Origin: Flaccisagitta enflata
Taxonomy: Eukaryota > Chaetognatha > Sagittoidea > Aphragmophora
NCBI GenBank assembly: GCA_965153355.1
Contig: OZ231126.1
Coordinates: 51,522,001 to 51,586,000, forward strand
Reading direction: 5' to 3'
DNA: 64,000 nucleotides
Shown here: positions 12,301-25,248 of the stretch, in pieces
Position numbering within the stretch: the stretch's first letter is position 1
How the letters are laid out: each line of letters begins with the position of its first letter
Translations under genes and position numbers: made by a program
Notes under the pieces: model-generated
Told to the model about the DNA's origin: nothing
Seen by the model: the letters and a program-made list of their open reading frames with translations, nothing else
Database searches by the model: none

Positions 12301-12611
12301 GTAAGAAATTTGCTAGGGAGTGAGACTGACGGCAAATCGATAGGGCAGATCCGATGACAAGCTAAAGCCGAATCCCCCCTTGCACAATCGACCGACGAGG
12401 CTGATAAAATATCCGACAATTGCGCTTTTTTGTGTGTGTTGGTTTGCTTTCCCTTCTGTTTGTGTGTTTCTGTCGGTTTATCTGTCTCTCTGTCGGTCTA
12501 TCTCTCAGGATATTTGTCGGTCTATTTGCTGTTGTTGTTGTTTTGCTCTTTTTTTATACTTTTGCTACATTTGTTGTGTGATCAAACATATTTTGATTCT
12601 GCCTCCTTCAG

Positions 12612-12747
12612 TATTTGTTTGTCTGTCTTTCTGTCCCTGTGTCACTCTCTGTCTTTTATTTTCCGTCCCTGTCTGCCTGTCTGTCTGTCTGTCTCTATCT
12701 CTGTCTGCCTGTCTGTCTGTCTGTCTCTCTCTCCCTCTGTCTCTGTC

Positions 12748-12807
<60 letters not shown>
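12612..12807. repeat. (TGTC)n-(TC)n compound microsatellite
   Basis: TGTC-rich left part to about 12730, then pure TC to 12807. Confidence 0.93.
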
Positions 12808-12811
<4 letters not shown>

Positions 12812-13096
12812 ACCGTGTTTCACAACATGCCCACAGGAATACTTCGTGTTAGATTCGTGTTAGACCACTCACTTGAATCGAGTCGAATCAAAAAAGAGGG
12901 ACGAACGTGCTTTGATAAGTATATCTAACATCATGAAAGCATAAGAAAGGAAGGGAAAAAATCTATTTTCTATTTATTTTCTGTTTCGTATTCACTATTC
13001 ATTCTCTCTCCAATCTCCATTCAACTTTGAAATTCAGCACAAATGGTTCCTCTCTCTACTTTTTTTTTCTGATTCCGTTCTTTCATGTGATTCATT

Positions 13097-13132
13097 CACT
13101 CGTTTCTTTCTTTCTTTCTATCGTTTTTTTTA

Positions 13133-13170
<38 letters not shown>

Positions 13171-13194
13171 TTTTTCTTTCTTTCTTTTTTGCTT

Positions 13195-13262
<68 letters not shown>

Positions 13263-13377
13263 TCCTTCTTTCTTTCTTTCTTTCTTTCTTTCTTTGCTTC
13301 TTTGTTTCTTTGTTTCTTTGTTTCTTTTTTTTTTTCTTTCTTTCTCTTTTCCTTACTTTTTTCTTTCTTTCTTTCCC

Positions 13378-13445
<68 letters not shown>

Positions 13446-13499
13446 TCCCTCTTTCTTTCCCTCTTTCTTCCATTCTTTCCTTCTTTCTTTCTTTCTGTC
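13097..13499. repeat. (TTTC)n microsatellite block
   Basis: Long TTTC arrays broken by TTTG, TTCC and T-run interruptions over 400 bp. Open frames of up to 194 codons across it are not genes. Confidence 0.95.
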
Positions 13500-14179
13500 T
13501 CGCTTGTTCATTAAAGAAGTCAGAAGCCACTCTGATAAAAGGTTGGCCTATAAAAGCAAGTTATCAACTTTGTTCACATACGCAGTTCAACTTCACGGAT
13601 TAAATCAGTAATTAATTTCTATTTTCCAAACGAAGCTGAAAAAAACATGGACCGCCAAAATAATGATGGAGGAGGATAAAAACTGATGGCGGTTTTTCAT
13701 TCGTCCAGGTTGGATGCGTATTTTCTGACTATTATCGCGGGAATTGAAAACACTGAAAGAGTGGCCTCTGATTTTTCTAATGTATTTCTTATTCCATTCG
13801 TTATTTTCTCAGATTTCTTTTCATTTTGATCATTGAATATGCTTATAAATTCAACCTTGTTTGTTTTAGTGTTTTCGTCTCATCGGAAAAGAACCGAATA
13901 TCCACTCCAATTCTTTTTTTCCTCATTGATATGTTTTTTATGCATTTTAGGACCCTTTCATCTTCAGCCCAGAAATTTCTTCTGCCTTGGGAATTAACAA
14001 AACATTTGGAGAAAAGAAACTTTAAGCACGTAAAAACGCTTAGGCTTAGAAAAGTTGGAATTAGAAATAGAAAATCGAAGATCTAAAGTTTGTTATTAAT
14101 TTGGTTAAATTTTGAGTTGGAAATATCAGTTTACTTTCCCATCAAACAACGCGCATTTGAGAAACCTTAGCACTAGCAA

Positions 14180-14181
<2 letters not shown>
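13500..14181. other. No recognised feature
   Basis: Ordinary AT-rich DNA; the 86-codon frame at 13826 shows no motif. Confidence 0.5.

Positions 14182-14276
<95 letters not shown>
14182..14276. repeat. (GA)n microsatellite
   Basis: About 47 GA units. Confidence 0.97.
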
Positions 14277-14277
<1 letters not shown>

Positions 14278-14371
14278 GATGGAACCAAATGAAGGATAAG
14301 GTTACAAATGTCATTATTTGATAAAAAGATTATTAGGTTTCAAGATTCCAGCGTTTTTTCTCCAAAATTTC

Positions 14372-14424
14372 AAAAATGTTGTCAAAAACTAATTCGCAAC
14401 GATTTAGTTTTTGACAACATTTTT
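14372..14424. repeat. Perfect 21-bp hairpin
   Basis: AAAAATGTTGTCAAAAACTAA and its exact reverse complement, separated by 11 bases. It could be a small MITE remnant; no flanking duplication is clear. Confidence 0.85.
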
Positions 14425-14653
14425 TTGATGCCTGTAACTTCGTTCCGCCCGTGATCCACATAATCCCCACCTATTCTCACTTTTACTAGAATTGACACCC
14501 CCTTTTCAAGAAAACGGTTACGCAACACAAACACGGCGACATTCGATTCTTCGTTGCCTGGTTGTCTTCGCGCTGGCTTGATGAGTCGCCGATCTTCCGA
14601 TGCCGGTTTTGACGCGACAAATCAACACATATCGACAAATTGATTCGAGAGAG

Positions 14654-14655
<2 letters not shown>

Positions 14656-14748
<93 letters not shown>
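14656..14748. repeat. (GA)n microsatellite
   Basis: About 46 GA units. Confidence 0.97.
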
Positions 14749-14750
<2 letters not shown>

Positions 14751-15109
14751 AGATATATGATTAATTGAATATCGAATATTTACAACGCAATGGACCGATT
14801 AAACTGATGTAACCTTTTGACAAGAAAACACAGATAGTTGGAATACCAGATGGTATCACAGATGATGTCGCAAAAAGTATCCGAGATGGGTGTCAAAAAA
14901 TAGAAATTCACAGATGGCGAATCTTCTGACAGCGACGCAGATGATTTTACAGTTGGAATGACGGTGAGAGTCAAAGATGAAAATGTGCGCCAAGTGAATG
15001 CCTCTTCGGCGATACGCATAGCGCTCAGAGAATACATAGCACAGTCTTCATTATGGGCCATTTTTTGTAACACTACCTGACACCTTCCCAAATGCTTGAT
15101 TAGCCTTTT

Positions 15110-15165
15110 TCATCACTGCCCCTGCTCACCCGGACCTTACTGCTGTGGACGTGTATCCAGTCTTG
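15110..15165 (-). mobile_element. Family A 5' remnant
   Basis: CACTGCCCCTGCTCACCCG followed by GACGTGTATCCAGTCTTG matches the 5' end of minus-strand A copies, with the arm decayed. The rest of the element is absent. Confidence 0.5.
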
Positions 15166-15840
15166 ATCGTAATGTTTGAGGGTAACACTGGTATAAAAAA
15201 AAAACTTTCTGTGTCTCGCCTTCTCCCTTCATAAAAGAAAAGAAAAAAAAAACACTATGTAATGGGGCCGCCTGTTGAATTTTCGCTCATATCTCATCAC
15301 TTCGAAAAACTTATTTGAGAAAAAGGCGTATTTCAATTTATCTCAGGTCACGGCGTCTTCTCTGTCCGGCCAAATGTTCGACCCTTGAGAACTCATCTTC
15401 TAGCTTCTCCGCGCCAAAATTCTCCAGTTTTATAAAAGTTAAAAAGCGAAATCATGAGTGTAGATTTGTAGAATGTGGGAAATCCAGTTCTTTAGATGCT
15501 AGAAGTCATCGGAGAAGTGGAAGATTGCTTAAATCTAATTGAACGATACAGTAAAATCTGACTTCAACAGACTGGGGAAAAACCTTGCGAGACGAATATG
15601 TCTTTGCAAGCATTACTGCGATCATTTGATTGGTCGATCAAATTATATTCTTACACACACACACCCACCAAAAAAATATAAATCAGTGTATAGGAGAGGG
15701 TCGATGGCTTTTCTCCCTCTCTCACGAAGTGGCTTCCCAAGCACGAATCTACATCGAGCTCTTCAACATCTTCACTTAAAGTCGTCTTCAGGCCGTCGCG
15801 GTGAGATCGTTTCCGTTTTTTTGTATTTCATCTTCATCTA
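15166..15840. other. No recognised feature
   Basis: Mixed DNA; short open frames only. Confidence 0.5.
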
Positions 15841-15858
15841 CTTGTTGTTGTTGTTGTT

Positions 15859-15957
<99 letters not shown>

Positions 15958-16100
15958 CTTCTTCTTCTTCTTCTTCTTCTTCTTCTTCTTCTTCTTCTTC
16001 TTCTTCTTCTTCTTCTTCTTCTTCTTCTTCTTCTTCTTTTTCTTTTTCTTTTTCTTCTTCTTCTTCTTCTCCTTCATTTTCTTCTTCTTCTTCTTCCCTT
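15841..16100. repeat. (TTG)n-(TTC)n compound microsatellite
   Basis: TTG units to 15956 switch directly to TTC units, with TTTTTC and CTCC variants towards 16100. Long poly-Leu/Phe, poly-Cys/Ser and poly-Lys/Asn frames arise from it. Confidence 0.96.
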
Positions 16101-16253
16101 GGAGTAGCCCAAGGCTCAAACTTTCTCATAACAAAGTATCGTCTTTCCCTCGGGTTAGTTCAGTCTGCAACGACTTTCTTTCCGAAGCTGCGTCACTTTC
16201 GCCTTCTCTGTCTCCTAGGATTACAAGTTCTTGTCAGTCACTGTCTTTCGTTC

Positions 16254-16287
16254 TGTCTGTCTGTCTGTCTGTCTGCCAGCCTGTCTG

Positions 16288-16364
<77 letters not shown>
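16254..16364. repeat. (TGTC)n-(TC)n compound microsatellite
   Basis: TGTC to about 16290, then pure TC. Confidence 0.93.
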
Positions 16365-16367
<3 letters not shown>

Positions 16368-16380
16368 CCTACTTGGCCTC

Positions 16381-16731
16381 TTTTAGTCGCGGACACGTGG
16401 CTCTACAACTTGCCGTGACGGTCGGTCGATCCCTAACGTTTTTAGTCGCTTGCACGCCACTCTACAACCCGCTTTGTCCGTCCATCCGTCGGTTGGTTGG
16501 TTGGTCAGTCGGTCTGTTTGTCCGTCACACTTTTACTTTTTTTTTATCAATTTTATTTCTTTAAGTCATTTAAAGTAATTTAAGACTATACGGGGTTATT
16601 TTAAGTCATTCTAAGTCATTCTCAGTCAATCTGTAAATCTCGCACGCGACTTATAGGTGTTGGCCTTGTTGAATTGCGAGCGGTTTTTGCAATACCGCCC
16701 CTGCTCAACCGTCCGCGACTGACCTTGTTTT
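16381..16731 (-). mobile_element. Family A element (outer), split by a second A copy
   Basis: Minus-strand copy with terminal AGTCGCGGACACGTGGCT (16385-16402) and 5' arm GTCCGCGACT (16711-16720); the arm pairs 10 of 10 with the outer half of the terminal palindrome. The middle is interrupted at 16439-16670 by another A element. After it the body resumes as GAATTGCGAGCGGTTTTTGC, matching the intact copy at 17624 (complement). Confidence 0.82.
16439..16670 (-). mobile_element. Family A element (inner, nested)
   Basis: TTTTT plus AGTCGCTTGCACGCCACT (16444-16461), CTACAACCCGCTTTG, (GTCC/GTTG)n, GTCACACTTTTACTTTTT, a degenerate TAAGTCATTC minisatellite (16557-16645), arm GCACGCGACT (16652-16661 region) and GGCCTTGTT. 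Inserted in a T-run of the outer copy. Confidence 0.82.
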
Positions 16732-16912
16732 CTTGCGATAGTGTTATTTTCGATAAAGAATCATATTACCGAAATATTCCTATTTTTTGCTCTTTTCATT
16801 CCTTGCTTGAGGGAAGACAAAATAAAGAATAAAGAATTGAAAACATGAGACGATGATGAAAGAAAGAGTAGAAGAAACGAGATAAACAGAGAAAGGGGGA
16901 CAAATATGATAA

Positions 16913-17076
16913 AACAAGGCCGTATACATGGCTGACATAGTCCCGGACGGGTGGGTAGGAGCGGAAAACTTTGAAAAAAAAAAAAACAACAAATTCTTGA
17001 CGGATGAACAGATCGGCGGATGGACGGACGGACCAACCGAAAAGTGGCTTATAGAGTCGCGTGTCCGTATCTAAAA
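16913..17076 (+). mobile_element. Family A element, decayed arms
   Basis: AACAAGGCCGTATACATGGC 5' end, CCGGACGGGTGGGTAGGAGC, A-run, (GGAC)n at 17015-17035, spacer GTGGCTTATAGAG, then AGTCGCGTGTCCGTATCT and AAAAA. The outer halves are partly decayed. Confidence 0.75.
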
Positions 17077-17422
17077 ATAAAGAACCAGATGAGATAAGAG
17101 GCCAAGAGGGACAGGAGGCGTAGGACATTGATTCCGCAGAAGCCTGTAACCTCCATCTTTAATACGAAAAGAAAGAAGGCAACAAAGGAAAAAAAATCGT
17201 TGGTTTGCCGGTATCTTCCAGCAAACAAAACATAAACCAAAACATTCACGGAATATCAAACTGCCCCCCTCTGCCAACTAGAGACAAGATGAACAAAATA
17301 CGAAGGACAAAACGCAGCAAGAAGGAGCGAGAGTGAGTAAAGAAGAGCAAGAAGTAAAGAGCAAATGAGAAAGAACAATAAAAGGACAAAATAAAATGAG
17401 AAAAAGGTGCATTTTACAAGGA

Positions 17423-17599
17423 AACAAGTTACGCGGACAGGTGGGCAGGGGCGTACATCCCCCCCCTCCACACCTTCACAAACAAACACACGTAGGAGCG
17501 GAAATGCGCGTCTTTACAATTTTTGACCTAAGCAATACCGATCATCGGACAAACAGACGGACAAAGCCTCTTATAGATCCCCGAATCCGCGACGTAAAA
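17423..17599 (+). mobile_element. Family A element, hairpin-less 5' end
   Basis: AACAAG is followed at once by the arm TTACGCGGAC and AGGTGGGCAGGGGC, so the usual 5' hairpin is missing. The body has ATGCGCGTCTTTACAAT; spacer CCTCTTATAGAT; the end reads ATCCGCGACGTAAAAC, related to the arm with a one-base indel. Confidence 0.7.
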
Positions 17600-17623
17600 C
17601 GAACGTAAAGCCACGCAAAGAGA

Positions 17624-17790
17624 AACAAGGCCGGATACACGGCAATCCAGTCGCGGACGGTTGGGCAGGAGCAGTAATGCGAAAACCGCTCGGAATTCAA
17701 AAATGTGACGGACGGACGGACGGACGGACCGACGGACCGACCTACCGACCGACACGGCAAGGTGTAGAGTCGCGTGTCCGCGACTAAAAA
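17624..17790 (+). mobile_element. Family A element, CGGAC-arm subclass
   Basis: AACAAGG, hairpin GCCG-GATACA-CGGC, arm AGTCGCGGAC, GGTTGGGCAGGAGCAGTAA, GTGACGGACGG and (GGAC/CCGA)n to about 17750, then GTGTAGAG, AGTCGCGTGTCCGCGACT (17768-17785) and AAAAA. The arm and the outer palindrome half pair 10 of 10. Confidence 0.92.
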
Positions 17791-17864
17791 TAGTCAATAG
17801 AATATAACATTTAAGAAGAACACGTTGAAGAAATGGAGATGGAAAATGATAAAGCAAGCAAAAC

Positions 17865-18085
<221 letters not shown>

Positions 18086-18419
18086 AAAGAGAGTAGAAAG
18101 AAAAAAAAGAAAAAAAGATAGAAAGAAAGAAAGAAAGAAGGCAAGAAAGAGGAAGGAAGGAGGGAGAAAAGGAAGAAAGATTGATGAAGAACGAGGAAGA
18201 GACGAGAAAAGAAAGATGGTGGCGTTGAAAATATGCGCCGCGCGTCGTTGTAAATCGCCATGTTTTTGTAACGGCTATCATCCCATTAGGCGACATTACG
18301 AGATAATTTGCCGGACACAATTTTCGCATAGCAAGAAGCCCCCTCGCTGCTCGCGCGTAACGACGCTGATGCAGGTCATGTCCGCAGGCAACAAAATAAA
18401 GGAAAACGTTTCTACTCGC

Positions 18420-18599
<180 letters not shown>

Positions 18600-18944
18600 T
18601 GTCTGTGAAGAGTGAGCATTAGTGTTAGATGGGGTCGGGGGCGCGGAAAAGAGCACAAACAACGTAAAGAATGGGGGGAGGAGCTAAGAGGGCGGTTTAT
18701 GAAAATCTTAAAAGGAAACAAGATTGAAATGAAATAGGGTAAGATATGATAAGAAACTGGGAGAGAGAGAGAAAAGTAATAGAAGGATGGAATTTTAATA
18801 CTTATTACTTAAAATTTTTTGTAGTAAATTACTACAATAATTTTTAGAAAAAAATTCCAAAAATCTCGGTCGGGGCATTCTCTCATTTTATACTGAACTG
18901 AACGTCCACACAACGATCAAAGAGAAACGCGCACGGTGTATGTA
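18600..18944. other. No recognised feature
   Basis: Purine-rich, then AT-rich DNA leading to the family E element. Confidence 0.5.
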
Positions 18945-19639
18945 CTACGCGAATAAAAAAAAAGCCGCACCCTTTTGTAGCTGAGTGGAAGAGATACAAA
19001 AAATAAATTCAAGACTTTTTTGTTCACCTGATTTTAAAGATTTTTGAATTTTTTTTCATTCTAGACCAACACCAGGTCTATATCTCAAACGGTTCAGGAG
19101 ATAGAGCTTGCCAAAGTGAACCTCTCTTTTGCAAAAATGCTCATTTTTCAATAGGAGTGCAAAACTGCAAATGGCAATGTTTTCACTCTTTTTTATGCCA
19201 TTTCTAAACTAATAAAGCTAGAAATACCAGATTTAAGCCATATGAAAGATCTCTTTAAGATCTTCAAAATGGTCTAAGATTTTGTTTGATTATTTTAAAA
19301 TTTAATATGCATGAGCAGGAAATCACTTCACTGCAAGAGCTTAGTTTTGGGGTATTACCCTATACTTCGAGAAATGTTTTGGTCAAGCGGTTTTTTGATT
19401 TTCAGACGGAAGAATGGATGGAAAATAATTTTTGACGGTTATTACGGTAAGCTTTTTTCGCGCTCTTTTTCTTTCTATTTTTCAGCGGACTTGTCTATTC
19501 ATAGTTTTCTTAATAACTCATGGGGGAACTTTGTTTACAAAAGAAATCAAGGAGTAGAAAGCCATGGAAACCACCGGACACAACTCTATCAAATGATAAA
19601 TTGTCATTTAAAAGTGCGGCTTTTTTTTTATTCGCGTAG
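18945..19639. mobile_element. Family E mariner-like MITE, copy 1
   Basis: Perfect 26-bp inverted ends (outer part CTACGCGAAT, inner part GCCGCAC) with TA at both outer junctions (18943-18944, 19640-19641), the target of Tc1/mariner elements. About 370 bp of the interior (AAACGGTTCAGGAGATAGAG onwards) matches copy 2 at 46.1 kb; about 300 bp near the 3' end is extra. No transposase frame. Confidence 0.85.
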
Positions 19640-19641
19640 TA

Positions 19642-20922
19642 TCTGACTCGGCATCTGACTCAGTTTAAAATCTCAGCTTGAATTTTGATTAATGTTGAGA
19701 TGATCGATGATCATCATCGCGTTACGCCAAACAACAGATTAATCATCAAAATCATCAATCAAGCAAAAGAAAAAATAAGAAAAAGATCTAAGAAGATCTG
19801 TTTCTTTTCATCCATCTCAGGGAGCTCTCGAAACAAACAATTAATTATCAGGTTCTTTTCAAAATTCATGTGGCAAGTAAAGGAGGGCAACACTGCCTGT
19901 TGAGTGTTGACCTAGCATCAATAAGTCAAAGGACAAATTACAACATGACTAAATGAGAATGCTTTCTTGGGGACGGCCCCTTTTCTCACACTAGCTTGAC
20001 ACGACTCTGTATGTGACTGGTGCTTTCCTGTGTCGGTCCATCGCAAATCATCATCGTTGAATTTTATTTTTTGCAAAATGCCAGTGTTTCCAAAAATTTA
20101 ATTTTCTACCACGTAACCTTAAAGGACTTATGGTGCCACTTCGGTGATTTTATTTTCAAAGTTTTTTTTTAATACTAAATCTATTCTAGATCGGCAGTAG
20201 AGTCAACATGATATTTTGGCACTTTGGCAAAATTTACCATCGATCTGAGCTGTATCGAACTGACCTCAATCTGAAATATACGCTAAAACAGTGACATCAC
20301 TGAAGTCTATGGGCGACGGGGTACTCGTAGTCTTGTACCTCCCATTCCCAGTTTTACCCGTCTCTCATTAGCATGCTGCGAAACGCGCATGACGGGTTAC
20401 ACCATCATCAATTATGGATAATACGGAGTATCTATTCCTTGAAGCACTATGGTCTTCTTCTCCGTCTCGACGTCATCTTAAAACAATTCATTCCTTCCTT
20501 TTCTTAAATAACAATTTTTTTAGGTATGCCAACGCACCTCTACGCCCGGTCATGTTTGTCCGATGATAGGTAACTAGTTTGGTCTTTCACTTCTTTGTGA
20601 AAACTGACGTGAATTAATTCATCCCTTTATTCTATATTCTATGATTGTCTCATTGATTCATTCATCCAAGACGCATTGTTGCCGTACTTGGGCTTGTCTT
20701 ATGACAATGCAATCTTCGCACCTATAGGCCTGCTCGTTCTTGGCCTTGTTATTTTCACTCCAATATCTCACTTTGCTCTACCATCCCTGTTTTCTCCAGT
20801 TTACCATATATGATATATAATCTATCTATGTAAGTCTCTCAGCCCTTTTCATTGTCATTGTGTCTGATCGTATCCATGCCTGTCTAGTCTTTGTCGGGCC
20901 GGGCAATCTGGTCGACTATTTG
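19642..20922. other. No recognised feature
   Basis: 1.3 kb of unremarkable DNA without repeats shared elsewhere in the window. Confidence 0.55.
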
Positions 20923-21243
<321 letters not shown>

Positions 21244-21381
21244 ATTCCTGGGTGTTTGATAAATAGATTTTTGATTAGCGATGGAAAACTAATTCTTCAA
21301 AGAAACGCAAAGGAGAGAGGTAAGGATGAGGATTTGAAAGGGATGCTGTGTGTCAGTATACTACATAGTGAAATTGTGAAT

Positions 21382-21384
<3 letters not shown>

Positions 21385-21480
<96 letters not shown>

Positions 21481-21482
21481 TA
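21385..21482. repeat. (GA)n-(CAGA)n compound microsatellite
   Basis: GA to 21460, then five CAGA units. Read on the other strand this is again TGTC before TC. Confidence 0.95.
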
Positions 21483-21982
21483 CAGACCGAGTTCATGGGG
21501 AAGAGCAATGGTAGAGGAAGACAATTTCTAATAGTAGATTAGATAAAGGACTCAGGAGTGTAGATTAGAGAAAGGAGAGTAGATCGGTGAAAAGAGAAAG
21601 ATGGGGTTTTCTTGATTTACGAGGAGATATGGAAGATATATCTTTTATACGTGGTTTGTGTCGACTGTCGAATTCAAAGAGTTAGTAGTGGAGTGTCGAT
21701 GATAAATATCACCCTTAATCCACCACCATTCTTCTGATAAACCCTTTCCCACCTTCTATTATTACCACTCCGATTCCATGCCTGCTCTACCCCCCCCCCC
21801 CTGATTTTGAGACCAAGAAGGGAAACTGAGAACTGGGGAAAAAAGGGACATGACAAATCGGGAAAACAAATGCGATAGAATTAAAGATGGAGAGCTCGAA
21901 GGGATGAGAAAATGGCGTACTCGGTGTTTGTGCGCTTGTGTAGTGAACATCCACAAATTGAGTATGCCATCTTGTGCGTATG
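21483..21982. other. No recognised feature
   Basis: Mixed DNA with a C-run at 21790. Confidence 0.5.
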
Positions 21983-22069
21983 TGAATGAATGAATGAATG
22001 AATGAATGAATGAATGAATGAATGAATGAATGAATGAATGAATGAATGAATGAATGAATGAATGAATGA
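21983..22069. repeat. (AATG)n microsatellite
   Basis: About 21 units, the complement of the ATTC array at 7.5 kb. Confidence 0.96.
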
Positions 22070-23843
22070 GAAGATAAAAGTGTTTGCCAGTGCGTTGACT
22101 TTTGTTGGCAAAAACGGGCTTTCATGTGTCTTTCTTTATGCGAGTTTGTCTCCCCGACTTTTTCATTGATTCAGTGACTCGGCAATTCTTAGGCTGTTTG
22201 TCGATGTTCCGTTCTTTACAGATTCGTGCAGGTAGACATTGGTGAAAATGAGCCTTGGAAGCCACAGGAGCTGGGGGGAAGAAAAGCCAAGTGGGTACAG
22301 AAAGGAAAAGATGTTTCTTTCTTGTGCGACGAATCTGTAAAGAAGTTTGTCGATGAAAATCCTCATGCCCGGGTTTTTATCTCGAGTTGAGCCACCACTG
22401 GGGGATGAACCATTGAAAGATATCGTACGTTATGTCTGTGTAACGTTTTTATTAAGTTTTATTCTTTTTATAATAGAAGGAGAGTCTGTTTTTGCGCCAA
22501 TGGCTGTGGTTACCAGTGAATAGGTTTTAATTGGACTATAGTCTCTAGAGGTTGTGGATCAAGACAAATGTGCCTTAAATTCAAAATGACGGCCATGATT
22601 TTTTGTGTGCGGTCTATCTATTTGATATTGTACGCTTTTCTTTAAGCGTAATAGGCAACGACCATCCATTCATTTTGCCGCGTTGACATCTCAAAGTGAA
22701 GCATTCGGGTCGGTTATTGGATTATCGGATATTTGTCTCGTTCGTTACGTGCTCTCCCCTCGACTCTTGAGTTCGTACTTATACATATGGAATAACGATG
22801 AGGCAAAGATGAATAAGTATGGGAATAACCAAGTTATAACACGGCTTAAGTATCATATCATAAAGAAAACGTGCAAATCAGAGCTCTTTACTCTTTAACT
22901 TAATGTAAAACTAAAAGTCGAGAGTGGCCGCAGCGGGGCGCGTGGGGGCCGAGAAGCTAGGGCAGAATTCTAGAGCGTAACGTCAGATTACCATGATGAA
23001 GAGAGGCTTAGTATCTAAGGCGAGACGGGAATATGAAGATGGGGTTGGCAATGAGCTCGTCATAGCGCGGTGTGCCGAATCTGGTAAAGTTATGTCACGT
23101 ATCCATCAGACACTTATAAGGAATGTATCTGAAGATTGATCTCCTCAATCTAATCTCTTTAAAGGCGTTGAGTAGGCTTCACTATCATTATGGCCTGTCA
23201 CTTATTACAATACGATGCGATCTAGCCAAATCCAACCGTGCACGGTCACGAAATACAAATAAGGATCGTAATTTCAATACAGTCTACTGTATGAACCTCA
23301 TTGTCATCTACTATCTTTCTGAAAAATACGCGAACACCTGGAAAAAGTATCAAATTTGGAAGAGTACTATTCCTGGACGAAATGTGCTTATGACCCCAGA
23401 TTGGATCTATATTTGTATTGGTCCACAATATATTTGGATTCGTTTTTACAGCTCTTTCAAATGGGGCCAATCTAGTTAGTGTAGATGTATTCATTTAAGT
23501 GTAAGACATTTTCAATGTTGATGCTTATTACGTTTTTTTTTACATAAACAAGTCGGCAGATTTCATAGAATTTATGCCATGAATATCCAGATTTGGTAAA
23601 TGGTGAAACGATAAGATATCCTTCTCCAGGTGCGATTCGTGATAAAGTAGATCGAGCAACGAATTCGAATGAAGAAAAAGATCAGACAGACAAACAAAAA
23701 AGGAAGGTCGTCAGATTTAGATTTAGACACGAAGCGTAGAAGACGGTAAACATGGACCTGGCACAGGTGATCTCATTTACTGAAACGGAGTGAGCAAAAA
23801 AAGTGATTGGCAAAAAAAAAAAAAAAAAAAAAAGAAAAAAAAG
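22070..23843. other. No recognised feature
   Basis: 1.8 kb. Frames of 71 codons (22683) and 118 codons (23123) show no motif, no coding-like composition and no relative in the window. Confidence 0.55.
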
Positions 23844-23928
23844 AGGAAAAAGTACATGGACATCTTCTGTTACCAAAAAAAAAAAAGAAAAAGTACATGG
23901 ACATCTACTGTTACCAAAAATCTCTGGT
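23844..23928. repeat. 41-bp direct duplication
   Basis: Two copies of AGTACATGGACATCT-CTGTTACC plus an A-run, 41 bp apart and adjacent to a long A-run at about 23813-23845. Confidence 0.9.
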
Positions 23929-24378
23929 GATCACTCTAAAAACAATTTATGAAACATGAAAGAACATTGTGCGACATGTTAAACAGAGGAGAGGAATATA
24001 CAAATAATCGAAATATATATAAGACAAACGCATAAAAGAAGGAAAACTGCTGAAAGACAAACAGCGCGGAGATAAAAGATTAGAGCCAGGGAGGAAGAGA
24101 CAGAGAGCGAGACATACCGAGAGAAGCAAATAGCAGAGGATGAGACACACTCACTCTCACACACACACATACACATACTCACACACAAAGATGATATCTG
24201 GAGGCGATTAGAGGCGATGAGGTTTTTCCCTGGTCGTGGGAGGAAAAAAAGAAGAAGAGATTCGAGGATTGGAGGATAAAAGCATTATGGAAATGCGACT
24301 AAGATGATGAAGTAGGTTAAAGTGACTCAAGAAGACCCAGGCTCGGGGTTTATCTCGTCCATGAATATGGATTCCACA

Positions 24379-24379
24379 A

Positions 24380-24475
<96 letters not shown>
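24379..24475. repeat. (GA)n microsatellite
   Basis: About 45 GA units. Confidence 0.97.
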
Positions 24476-24477
<2 letters not shown>

Positions 24478-24572
24478 TAAGACAAACCTCACTTCCAAAA
24501 AAAGCAAACGAAAGATGAGAATAAAAACAGGACAAGCTCCGGTGGAAAAAAAAGAAAAGATAAATGGTAAGC

Positions 24573-24759
<187 letters not shown>

Positions 24760-24990
24760 CCGTAAGAGGGATGATAATGGTGATGATCCTGTGAAAGACC
24801 TTTACAATCCACTATCGAGAGTGTTATGTATGAAAGGAGCACGTTTGTTTTTTGTATATAAAACTTGAAGTATGATAGATCGGCATGCACGAACATCCCA
24901 CATCTCGAAACCGACTCGGTACACAAAAGCAAAGAGATGCGTCATCTTTATCAGTGCCATAAAACAAGTAAACAACCGTCATCGAATATA

Positions 24991-25248
24991 AGGGTGCGTT
25001 TCTAGTCAGACAACCGCGTTTTTAACGGGCCACTCGGTCGCTCGCTACATTCGTTCGCTCGCACCACTCACTCGCTCCGCAGCGCTCCGCTTCGCTATGC
25101 TCGCTTTGCTTGCTCGCTCCGTTCACGGGCTCGCTCACTCACTTCGCTCACTCCCTCCTGGGACAGTTGAAATTGTTGAATATGTGTTCACGCTTATTGT
25201 GTTTCACAGGAACAAACGCGTTTTTCATCTTCACTAGAAACACGCCCT
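24991..25248. mobile_element. Family D MITE, copy 1
   Basis: Ends AGGGTGCGTTTCTAGT and ACTAGAAACACGCCCT are near-perfect inverted repeats. The middle is a GCTCGCTC/CACTCGCTCCG-type GC-rich stretch, followed by GTTGAATATGTGTTCACGC. Shared with 41369-41583 (opposite strand) and 44861-45099. Superfamily not assigned because no clear target duplication is seen. Confidence 0.83.

Noticed and set aside
11658-12419. 253-codon minus-strand open frame
   Set aside because: Phe-Leu-Ser repeats translated from GAAA arrays; no non-repeat domain.
15539-16564. 341-codon frame
   Set aside because: Spans TTG, TTC, TGTC and TC arrays and then a family A element.
19311-19646. 111-codon frame as a transposase of family E
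   Set aside because: It lies in the extra interior of copy 1, runs into the inverted end, lacks any DDE-type pattern and is absent from copy 2.
23123-23479. 118-codon frame
   Set aside because: No recognisable domain, no conserved relative in the window, AT-rich chance frame.
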